A stretch of 18,514 nt of DNA from Clostridiaceae bacterium (GTDB taxonomy: Bacteria > Bacillota > Clostridia > Oscillospirales > Acutalibacteraceae): contig CAJGCA010000030.1 in the NCBI GenBank assembly GCA_904501705.1, positions 1-18,514 on the forward strand. Reading direction: 5' to 3'. A program made the position numbers and the translations under genes. Below are positions 12,568 through 18,514 of this stretch, piece after piece. The notes below the pieces were generated by a model. That model did no database searches. It was not told the origin of the DNA and was given only the letters and a program-made list of their open reading frames with translations. The stretch's first letter is position 1, and each line of letters begins with the position of its first letter.

Positions 12568-13581
12568 CTGCGCACGCGCAATTAAGCGGGAAACCGTCTG
12601 CTCAAGCAGCGTGCGCAGATCCTGTCGCCCGAACTTCATATCATTATCCGCCTGCGCGAGGATCGCAAGCGATTCGCGCAACGCCTCAACGCTCATACGA
12701 CCTGCATCACGCGCGGCATTACGCAGGCGAAATTCCTTGCCCTTATACGACTTAATATCCGCAGCCAGAGACTCTGCCGTCGCACCACCGATCATGGCAA
12801 TCTTCGCGCGGTATACATCCGCATAGGCGTTTGACAACACCGCCAACACCGGTACGGGGTCTTCGCGTTGCACAAACAACTGGTGCAGCAGTTCGTACGC
12901 CTGTTTGGCTCGTCCCTGCAGGATCGCCTTCGACAGATCGAACACCCGAGCCTCTAAATTCTTCGTCCCCATCCGCTCGATCATCTCGCGGGTGATCGCC
13001 CCGCCATCCGCGAGGGCGACGAGCTTATCCAGCTCGCACAGCAACAGATTGAGATCATTGCCCGCCTGCTCGACCATCAACCGTGCATCGTCCGCGGCCA
13101 ACGTACAGCCGCGGCGCTTCGCACCGCCGACCAGCAGTTTCACCACATCCGCAGGGGTCTTGCGAGCAAAGTTCACCACGCAGCCACGCTTCTCCACCTC
13201 GGCAAAAACGGTCGTCCAACCCTTCTTTTTATCCGGCTGCACTGTCATCTGCCAAAACACCAACACACAGGTGTCGGGCATCTGCTGCAGGATCTCCGCA
13301 AGACGCTCAGCGTGAGCGGCAAGGTCCATATCCCGCACCGTCACGCAGGTGCGCTCTGCCATCAGCGGCAGCGCCTCCACCGCCTCCTCGAGCTGCTCGG
13401 GAGTGATCGTCTGTCCGTCGAAGCGGTGCATATTAAATGCGTCATCGGGGTCCCCTACCGCCTGCTTGGCAATGAGGCGGGTATACTGCTCCACAAGGTA
13501 GCTCTCCTCGCCGTACAGCACATATACCGAGGCGACAGCCTCTTTAAGCGCTGTTTTCAGTTGTGATTCGTTCATTGCCAT
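12559..13581 (-). CDS. holA: DNA polymerase III subunit delta
   Basis: A 340-residue clamp-loader subunit that opens the beta sliding clamp at the replication fork. Family features: VYVLYGEESYLVEQYTRLI at the N-terminus, FNMHRFDGQ, VEALPLMAERTCVTVRDMD, DTCVLVFWQM, VNFARKTPADVVKLL, and the C-terminal collar region with FDLSKAILQGRAKQAYELLHQLF and REDPVPVLAVLSNAYADVYRAK. Normal length. It overlaps the 3' end of comEC; GGAG stands 9 nt before ATG 13581, while ATG 13575 overlaps the comEC stop as ATGA and is an alternative. The last codons (TTA GGG TAG) are partly supplied by structured repeat B. Confidence 0.95.
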   Translation of the reverse strand: MAMNESQLKTALKEAVASVYVLYGEESYLVEQYTRLIAKQAVGDPDDAFNMHRFDGQTITPEQLEEAVEALPLMAERTCVTVRDMDLAAHAERLAEILQQMPDTCVLVFWQMTVQPDKKKGWTTVFAEVEKRGCVVNFARKTPADVVKLLVGGAKRRGCTLAADDARLMVEQAGNDLNLLLCELDKLVALADGGAITREMIERMGTKNLEARVFDLSKAILQGRAKQAYELLHQLFVQREDPVPVLAVLSNAYADVYRAKIAMIGGATAESLAADIKSYKGKEFRLRNAARDAGRMSVEALRESLAILAQADNDMKFGRQDLRTLLEQTVSRLIARAQLG

Positions 13582-15707
13582 CGCTTGACACTCCATTCTC
13601 CCCCGCCGCGGGTGGTCAGATACACATTCTCATCGGTCACCGTCGCCATCGGATACGGCAGCCTTGCCGCCGCTACGAACGCGGCTGCGTTATCCTCCTC
13701 GGCGAGCAGAATTCCCTGCCCAACCGTCATCTTCTCGCTCTCGCTCGGCGGCTCGCCGACAAAAATCGCACCATCGGCAACACACGCCTTTTCGGGACAG
13801 ATCGCCAACGTCGTCCCACGGCAGGTGAGCCACCATCCGCCTTCGGCATCCACCGTCAGGATGGTGCCCGTCCACAACGCAATCTCGGCGTTTTTCTCAA
13901 GTAGCTGAGCCGACAAATCCAGTCCAACCGCAAACGCGGCATTCTCCGGGATGAGTAGCCGCTTCACAGCAACCTGCTGCATCAGCTCGGTCAGACACGC
14001 CGCATCCGGTGTCTCTCCGCCGCCGATGACGACGAAGTCCAGTTCGCCATCACAGGCACGCACGAACGCGTCGCCTGCGTAAATGCCCGCGACATCCTGC
14101 GCGATGAGGCCTTGACGGCCGTCCTGCTCAAGCAGCAGCACCGCGCTGTCCACGCGCATCGACACGGTGATAACGGTCGCATCGCGGCGAAGGACTCTAT
14201 CTGCCCCACAGGCGAGCAACAGCGCCGCCGCGAGAAACGCGAGCGTTCGCCGCAGGATACCGCATTTTATCTTACATAAACATAGTATAACCAATCCGCA
14301 GCCGCCTGTCAAATACAGAATCGTCCACGCGCGCTCGGTCGGGAAGGTTGCAATAGGCAGCCTGCCCAACCAATTCGCCACCAACATCAGCCAGCGCACA
14401 AGCCAGCCCGCAAGGTACAGTATCCCGTCCGCGAGAAAACTCAGCGGCGGGCACAACGCGAATAGCATCCCTAACCAGCCAAACGCCAGCGCCACGCTCG
14501 CGGGTGTGACCGCCAGCAGGTTGGCGATCGGCGACACGACCGACACCTCGCCGAAATAATACCCGAGCAGCGGGGCGATCGGCAGCGTCGCCGCAAACGT
14601 CACCGCCAGACCGTCCGCAACAAGCTTCCACAGCCCTAGGCGGTACAGTCGCTCCTGCAACGGTTTGGTTAAGCACAGCACGCCGCCTGCCGCGCCAAAG
14701 GACAACTGCAAACCGACATCCAGCAGACTATACGGATTTTGCGCCAGCAATAGAATCAGCGAAAAGCCCATCGAATTAAGCCCGTCGGCGCGACGAGTGA
14801 ACAGCTGGCCGCCGAGCATGGCAAGACACATCACGCCCGCGCGCACCACCGATGGCGTAAATCCCACCAGCCCCATAAAAAGCACAACAATTATCATCGT
14901 CACCACGGCGGCCATCCGACGGCGCGATAACAACCACTGCAGCAGACCATAACCACCGGCCGAGATGACGGATAAATGCAAGCCCGATACCACCAGAATA
15001 TGCGGCATGCCCGTGCGACGAAATGCCGTCATCGTCGCATCCGACACGCCGGCCTTATCGCCAAGGCAGATGCCCGCAAGCTGGGCGCCCTCCTCGCCGC
15101 TCAAACGCGCACGAATCGACGACAGCAACCGCTCACGCAGGGGTGCGAGCACCGCCCGCCACGACTTTCCCGAGGAGACGACCGTCATCGCCTCCTCACC
15201 GAATTCGATCGGATAGGCCTGCAAAAACACGCCGTCCGCCCGATAGCTCTCCTGCGTCGAATAGAGCGCTTTCAACTCAACCTCGGTTCGAACCGTCTCG
15301 TGCAGCTTCGGCGTTACCTGCTCGTTACAATACAGCAGCACCCGACTGCCTGTCGGCAGCTTGTCCGCGTCGACGATCTCGACGGTGACCATATGCCCCA
15401 AGGACGGCAAATCCGTCACCTGCGCGGTGATGCTGTCCTTTGTATGCTCTAAAAGGCGCAGGGGGCTGACCACTAACCACTCATAAAAACTAAACAAGCC
15501 GAGAAATGCCACCGCCCACACGACGATATAGATCCATATTGGATGACGAAAGCGCGGCACAAGGCAGGATAGCAGCAGCGCCGCTGCCAAAAGGCACAGC
15601 ACCCGCGGCGAAAAATATATGCTGAGAAAAGCACAAGCCGCGGCCACCCCGCCCGCGAGCAGCATTCCACGCTTGACCGACCAGTCGGTCGTTGTAAGTA
15701 ACCGCAT
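13572..15707 (-). CDS. comEC: ComEC/Rec2 DNA-uptake channel with degenerate C-terminal domain
   Basis: A 711-residue polytopic protein, the channel that moves single-stranded DNA across the membrane during natural transformation. The N-terminal 200 residues (hydrophobic pair, then DUF4131 with an OB-like region) lead to LSGEEGAQLAGICLGDK and the competence-domain signature PHILVVSGLHLSVIS (about residues 235-249). About ten further hydrophobic segments follow. The C-terminal ~190 residues occupy the place of the metallo-beta-lactamase domain but lack its motifs: the usual DVGQGD position reads VSMRVDSAVLL and no HxHxDH is present, so nuclease activity is probably lost. GAGG lies 5 nt before the ATG. 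It heads the comEC-holA-rnmV run. Confidence 0.92.
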   Translation of the reverse strand: MRLLTTTDWSVKRGMLLAGGVAAACAFLSIYFSPRVLCLLAAALLLSCLVPRFRHPIWIYIVVWAVAFLGLFSFYEWLVVSPLRLLEHTKDSITAQVTDLPSLGHMVTVEIVDADKLPTGSRVLLYCNEQVTPKLHETVRTEVELKALYSTQESYRADGVFLQAYPIEFGEEAMTVVSSGKSWRAVLAPLRERLLSSIRARLSGEEGAQLAGICLGDKAGVSDATMTAFRRTGMPHILVVSGLHLSVISAGGYGLLQWLLSRRRMAAVVTMIIVVLFMGLVGFTPSVVRAGVMCLAMLGGQLFTRRADGLNSMGFSLILLLAQNPYSLLDVGLQLSFGAAGGVLCLTKPLQERLYRLGLWKLVADGLAVTFAATLPIAPLLGYYFGEVSVVSPIANLLAVTPASVALAFGWLGMLFALCPPLSFLADGILYLAGWLVRWLMLVANWLGRLPIATFPTERAWTILYLTGGCGLVILCLCKIKCGILRRTLAFLAAALLLACGADRVLRRDATVITVSMRVDSAVLLLEQDGRQGLIAQDVAGIYAGDAFVRACDGELDFVVIGGGETPDAACLTELMQQVAVKRLLIPENAAFAVGLDLSAQLLEKNAEIALWTGTILTVDAEGGWWLTCRGTTLAICPEKACVADGAIFVGEPPSESEKMTVGQGILLAEEDNAAAFVAAARLPYPMATVTDENVYLTTRGGGEWSVKRWQ

Positions 15708-15730
15708 AAAAACCTCACGAGAAATCGTAT

Positions 15731-15764
15731 GTAAAACAAACCGGCAAACATCACGTTTGCCGGT
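15731..15764 (-). terminator. Terminator of the E2-like acyltransferase gene
   Basis: On the minus strand ACCGGCAAAC (15764-15755) and GTTTGCCGGT (15749-15740) form a perfect 10-bp stem with a 5-nt loop, followed by TTGTTTTAC. No clear comEC promoter is visible in the 30 nt between this and the comEC start, so comEC may depend on readthrough. Confidence 0.85.
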
Positions 15765-15776
15765 CTGTGCGTTATA

Positions 15777-16622
15777 TTACAGCTCCGGATCAGCCTTAAT
15801 CTCGGTCGGTGGGGTCTCCAGCAGAGACGGGTCGTTCAGGTACTGCTTCATCCGACGGAAGGCCATCGCGAAATAACTGCCGGAGGCGATGCGCTCATCC
15901 ATCACGACGCCGAGCGGCAAGCACTTCTCGAACACGATCTCGCCGCCCTTGCGCTTTGCCACCTCACGGGTGTTGCCCGCCGCCATCACGATGCTGGTCG
16001 TGCCGAAATCGTAGCAATGGTGATAGATGTGGTTGGTGCGGATGCTGGCAAGGTTAGTAAACACCATCGACACGTGGAAGGGGCTCGCGTCGATGATCGC
16101 CTTGGGCAGCAGATTGTGCTTATCCGCCCATTTAATCACACACACCGCCGCGCGTAACAGCCCCGGCAGGGAGACCAGCGTATTGATCAGCTTGTCGGTG
16201 GAGTTATTGTCTCCCTCGGCGCGGTTGTTGCTGACATACGCCTGAATACGCTCTTCGATATCGAAGATGGTATCGGTCGGCTGAAAATATATCTTGGACA
16301 TCGTGCCGTTGTCCGCCTCACCGCCCTTGAGCACCACCATACCGACGGCGATCCCATTGCGAGAGTAGGCACGCTTATTAACAATAAAGCGGTTGAGCGC
16401 GGGATATTCCGTCACGGCGCGGACATACGCCGCCATCAGCACCGCCATATGGCTGATGGGGGTACCCTCCTTCTTCTTCGCACGAATATACGCCTCCATC
16501 GGGGCGAGCGGAATATCCAAAGTAATCGAGTTCATCGAGTCGCTGCGTTTCGCCATCACGTGCGCCGCAATGCGATACATCGGGTCGGTGTGGCGCAACA
16601 GTTTTCCGTCAGCTCGGTTCAT
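15777..16622 (-). CDS. Stand-alone E2-like (2-oxo acid dehydrogenase) acyltransferase domain protein
   Basis: A 281-residue protein related to the catalytic domain of dihydrolipoamide acyltransferases (chloramphenicol acetyltransferase fold). Matching elements are MNSITLDIPLAPMEAYI, ISHMAVLMAAYVRAVTEYPALNRF (about residues 56-79) and the C-terminal VVMDERIASGSYFAMAF (about residues 238-254), which sits where E2 enzymes have their catalytic HRxxDG. Here His is replaced by Glu and Asp by Ser, so normal transferase chemistry is unlikely. No lipoyl or subunit-binding domain precedes it, and no dehydrogenase genes are nearby. AGGAG lies 7 nt before the ATG. It is divergent from the membrane acyltransferase gene. 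Confidence 0.8.
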   Translation of the reverse strand: MNRADGKLLRHTDPMYRIAAHVMAKRSDSMNSITLDIPLAPMEAYIRAKKKEGTPISHMAVLMAAYVRAVTEYPALNRFIVNKRAYSRNGIAVGMVVLKGGEADNGTMSKIYFQPTDTIFDIEERIQAYVSNNRAEGDNNSTDKLINTLVSLPGLLRAAVCVIKWADKHNLLPKAIIDASPFHVSMVFTNLASIRTNHIYHHCYDFGTTSIVMAAGNTREVAKRKGGEIVFEKCLPLGVVMDERIASGSYFAMAFRRMKQYLNDPSLLETPPTEIKADPEL

Positions 16623-16678
16623 AAAAACACTCCTAACTTCGTCAGCCTCTTTACCGCAAGGCTGCCCTTAATGAATAT

Positions 16679-16707
16679 ATTGTACCATGTTTTTCGACAA
16701 AACGCAA
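16679..16707 (-). promoter_or_regulatory. Promoter of the E2-like gene
   Basis: On the minus strand TTGCGT (16707-16702) and TACAAT (16684-16679) are separated by 17 nt. Confidence 0.6.
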
Positions 16708-16732
16708 CCGCTTTCGACAGCACACGCGGTTG
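16705..16732. promoter_or_regulatory. Inverted repeat between divergent promoters (operator candidate)
   Basis: CAACCGC (16705-16711) and GCGGTTG (16726-16732) are perfect 7-bp arms whose centres are 21 bp apart, two helical turns. One arm overlaps the -35 of the E2-like gene and the other the -35 of the membrane acyltransferase gene. Confidence 0.45.
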
Positions 16733-16758
16733 ACAATCATCGGGGTTTGTGGCATTAT
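16730..16758 (+). promoter_or_regulatory. Promoter of the membrane acyltransferase gene
   Basis: A perfect TTGACA (16730-16735) is followed after 17 nt by CATTAT (16753-16758). A better TATAAT at 16756-16761 would need a 20-nt spacer, so initiation may be weak without an activator. Confidence 0.5.
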
Positions 16759-16789
16759 AATTCTATCGTATAATAGGAGGGCTTCAATT

Positions 16790-17869
16790 ATGTCCTTGCA
16801 AGCACAAAAATCCACGCGGGTCGCCTATGCCGATCTGGTGCGTGTCATTGCCATCCTGATGGTGGTGCTCATTCATACCGCAGCGCCATTGTTCAGCACT
16901 TTGCCCACCGACAGCAACGGCTTTGCGGTCAGCGTGCTGCTCGACGGCATCGCGCACGCGGCGGTGCCGTTGTTTGTGATGGTATCGGGCATCTTTCTGC
17001 TGGACGAAAAGCGAATGATGTCGGTACACCGTGCCATACGGCATTATGCGCTGCCGCTCGTCGGGCTGTTTTTCTTCTGGAGCGTACTGTATGCTGTCGC
17101 CAACAAGGTCGCCTTTCCATTGCTGCTTGAAAACGCCGGAATCAATCTCACGCTGGTGAAAAATTTCGGTGTCTCCGTACTGGAAGGTGCGTATCATATG
17201 TGGTATATACCGATGATGGCAGGGTTGTACCTCATTACACCACTGCTACGCACCTTTGTGCGCCGAGACAGTATCCATCTGGTGCGGTGGTTTCTGCTTA
17301 TCGTGTTTGTGCTGCGGTTTGTGCTGCCGACGGGCATCCGTCTGGTCGCCGCATTCACGGGGATTGATTTCGCCACCGCCTACAACAGCTTTGAGTTGCT
17401 CGCCGGATGGGAATATCCCTTCTACTACGTTGCCGGTTGGTATATCGCCAATACGCACCCTGACACATCCACTCGTCGTAAGGTGTACGCCGCAGGTGCG
17501 CTTGCATTGGCGATGATGCTCGGCTTCACGGGATGGGTGTCGGCATTCCAAGGCGAGCCCGTCAAAGAGCTGATGGAGCAAAAGAACCTGTTCTGCTGTG
17601 TCTATGCGGTCGCGCTGTTCGCGCTCATTACGTGGCAGGGACAGAATCTGCGCGCCAACGCACTGCTCACGCGCCTGTCTGCCCTGAGTTTCGGCGTGTA
17701 CATCGTGCACGTGGAAGTGCAACAGTTGTATAAGCTCTTTATCCCCTATCGCGGTGGCAGTGCCCTCGTGTACATCCTCGTGCAATGGATAGCGGTTACC
17801 GTGGTATCCTTTGCCGCGACGTGGGTGCTGTCTAAGATCCCGCTGCTCAAACGCTCGGTCAGAGCATAA
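16790..17869 (+). CDS. Membrane O-acyltransferase (acyltransferase family 3)
   Basis: A 359-residue integral membrane protein with about ten hydrophobic segments, of the OafA/WecH-type acyltransferase family that modifies cell-surface sugars or glycolipids. Diagnostic elements: the N-terminal RVAYADLVRVIAILMVVLIH with the conserved His ending the first membrane helix, then VPLFVMVSGIFLL, the segment HMWYIPMMAGLYLITPLL, and the late SFGVYIVH motif. The acceptor cannot be deduced from the neighbours. AGGAGGG precedes ATG 16790 by about 8 nt; a longer form from 16730 would start within the promoter. The Nudix gene follows after 11 nt in the same operon. Confidence 0.88.
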   Translation: MSLQAQKSTRVAYADLVRVIAILMVVLIHTAAPLFSTLPTDSNGFAVSVLLDGIAHAAVPLFVMVSGIFLLDEKRMMSVHRAIRHYALPLVGLFFFWSVLYAVANKVAFPLLLENAGINLTLVKNFGVSVLEGAYHMWYIPMMAGLYLITPLLRTFVRRDSIHLVRWFLLIVFVLRFVLPTGIRLVAAFTGIDFATAYNSFELLAGWEYPFYYVAGWYIANTHPDTSTRRKVYAAGALALAMMLGFTGWVSAFQGEPVKELMEQKNLFCCVYAVALFALITWQGQNLRANALLTRLSALSFGVYIVHVEVQQLYKLFIPYRGGSALVYILVQWIAVTVVSFAATWVLSKIPLLKRSVRA

Positions 17870-17880
17870 GGGAGAGTTAT

Positions 17881-18354
17881 ATGAGAAACACAACGTTATG
17901 CTATATCCACAACGATCGTAGGCAGACGCTGCTCATCCACCGCGTGAAGGAAGAAAACGACCTCAACCACGATAAATGGATCGGCGTCGGCGGCAAATTC
18001 GAGGACAAGGAAAGCCCCGAGGAGTGCCTGCTACGCGAGGTCAAGGAGGAGACAGGGCTGACCCTTACCGCCTACCGCTATCGCGGCATCGTCACCTTCG
18101 TATCCAACGAGTGGGAGACGGAATATATGCACCTGTTCACTGCCGACGGCTTCACGGGGGAGCTTACCCGCTGTGACGAGGGGGTGCTCGAGTGGGTGGA
18201 CGACGACAAGGTCACCGCTCTGCCGACCTGGGAGGGAGATCGCATCTTCCTGCGCCTATTGAACGAAGACGCGCCCTTTTTCTCGCTCAAATTGGTCTAT
18301 GCGGGCGACACGCTCACTTATGCCGCCCTCGACGGAAAAGAGATTAAGCAATAA
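17881..18354 (+). CDS. Nudix hydrolase (MutT/8-oxo-dGTP diphosphatase type)
   Basis: A 157-residue Nudix protein. The Nudix box is complete: GGKFEDKE at about residues 37-44, then CLLREVKEETGL at about 50-61, fitting Gx5Ex7REUxEExGU with the metal-binding Glu residues. The preceding WIGVGG and following YRGIVTFVSNEWETEYMHLF fit 8-oxo-dGTP diphosphatase-type members that sanitise the nucleotide pool, although the substrate of Nudix proteins is hard to predict. GGGAGAG lies 4-9 nt before the ATG. It is co-transcribed with the upstream acyltransferase gene. No terminator is visible before the IS element begins. Confidence 0.9.
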   Translation: MRNTTLCYIHNDRRQTLLIHRVKEENDLNHDKWIGVGGKFEDKESPEECLLREVKEETGLTLTAYRYRGIVTFVSNEWETEYMHLFTADGFTGELTRCDEGVLEWVDDDKVTALPTWEGDRIFLRLLNEDAPFFSLKLVYAGDTLTYAALDGKEIKQ

Positions 18355-18403
18355 CAAAAAGAACGGCTTGCCGATCGTGCACAAGTCCAGTAAAAACGGA
18401 CAA

Positions 18404-18432
18404 TAGAAAAAAAGAACCCCCTATGGTAGAAT
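18404..18432 (+). promoter_or_regulatory. Putative transposase promoter overlapping the IS hairpin
   Basis: TAGAAA (18404-18409) and TAGAAT (18427-18432) are separated by 17 nt. Predicted initiation near 18439 falls in the hairpin loop, so this transcript would lack the 5' arm. Confidence 0.45.
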
Positions 18433-18453
18433 TAAAGAAACTACCATAGGGGG
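18417..18453 (+). promoter_or_regulatory. 13-bp hairpin sequestering the transposase ribosome binding site
   Basis: CCCCCTATGGTAG (18417-18429) and CTACCATAGGGGG (18441-18453) pair perfectly around an 11-nt loop. The GGGGG of the 3' arm is the only ribosome-binding-site-like sequence, 7 nt before the ATG at 18461. Confidence 0.75.
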
Positions 18454-18460
18454 AATTTTC

Positions 18461-18514
18461 ATGCCAAGAAGTTACAGACATATTAAAGAATATGAAAAAG
18501 AGATATTGGAACTA
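18461..18514 (+). CDS. Transposase OrfA-like protein (N-terminal fragment)
   Basis: The first 18 codons read MPRSYRHIKEYEKEILEL and run off the window. This start resembles the short helix-turn-helix OrfA proteins of IS3-family elements in Clostridia; I recognise the pattern but cannot confirm it from 18 residues. The preceding hairpin and IS-like end support the assignment. Confidence 0.55.
   Translation, partial: MPRSYRHIKEYEKEILEL

Larger units (their letters stand above)
18385..18514 (+). mobile_element. Left end of an insertion sequence (probably IS3 family), truncated by window
   Basis: After the Nudix gene the composition changes to A-rich sequence with GTCC...GGAC ends (18385-18401), a promoter, a 13-bp perfect inverted repeat and the start of a transposase-like ORF. 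The exact left boundary is uncertain by several bases, because the other end and the target duplication lie outside the window. Confidence 0.55.

Noticed and set aside
16747..16774. Alternative promoter TTGTGG-16 nt-TATAAT for the membrane acyltransferase gene
   Set aside because: Transcription would start at about 16781, within or after the AGGAGGG ribosome binding site, leaving a leader that could not be translated normally.

Overview
The window looks like a chromosomal piece from a GC-rich gut-type Clostridia (Oscillospirales/Ruminococcaceae-like is my best guess). The reasons are the Firmicutes gene repertoire (YfmF/YfmH, RNase M5, LytTR-DUF3021, ComEC), strong AGGAGG-type ribosome binding sites, near-consensus sigma-A promoters and GC-rich codon use in every gene except one AT-rich gene. 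This assignment is inference; no marker gene for taxonomy is present.

Layout. Positions 1-644 (minus): the start of a secreted or membrane protein and a YgjP-type metallopeptidase. Positions 771-1490 (plus): the nucleosidase mtnN, divergent from the metallopeptidase. Positions 1491-6310 (plus): a possible proline-rich leader ORF, a 276-bp structured repeat (copy A), then yfmF-yfmH-lgt-folD, ending at a strong terminator. Positions 6396-7338: a self-contained LytTR regulator/DUF3021 membrane protein pair. Positions 7392-8012: an FMN reductase. Positions 8013-9129: an AT-rich island with an orphan gene and a row of hairpins, enclosed by an 18-bp perfect inverted repeat that starts at the stop codons of both neighbours. 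Positions 9130-10929 (minus): a DUF2726/CFI-box protein and a YwaF-like membrane protein. Positions 11139-11613: an intact tRNA-Pro(UGG) preceded by two 192-bp tandem units that each carry a copy of its 5' half. Positions 11667-15707 (minus): comEC-holA-[structured repeat copy B]-rnmV. Positions 15777-18354: an E2-like acyltransferase gene divergent from a membrane acyltransferase and a Nudix hydrolase. From about 18385 to the end: the left end of an insertion sequence.

The most interesting signal is the pair of ~277-bp repeats at 1609-1884 (plus) and 12289-12567 (minus). They share loops and single-stranded blocks but differ in their stems, and the stem differences are mostly compensated, so both fold alike. 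Each lies in the sense orientation immediately upstream of the ribosome binding site of the next gene, each has a stop codon of the upstream reading frame at its 5' edge, and each is bounded by TA dinucleotides. It could be a mobile miniature element, a cis-acting RNA, or a mobile element co-opted as one. Copy A is preceded by a 24-codon ORF with a Pro-Pro-Pro motif, and the genes downstream are homologues of factors linked to EF-P modification. EF-P relieves stalling at polyproline, so a feedback leader is a concrete, testable hypothesis.
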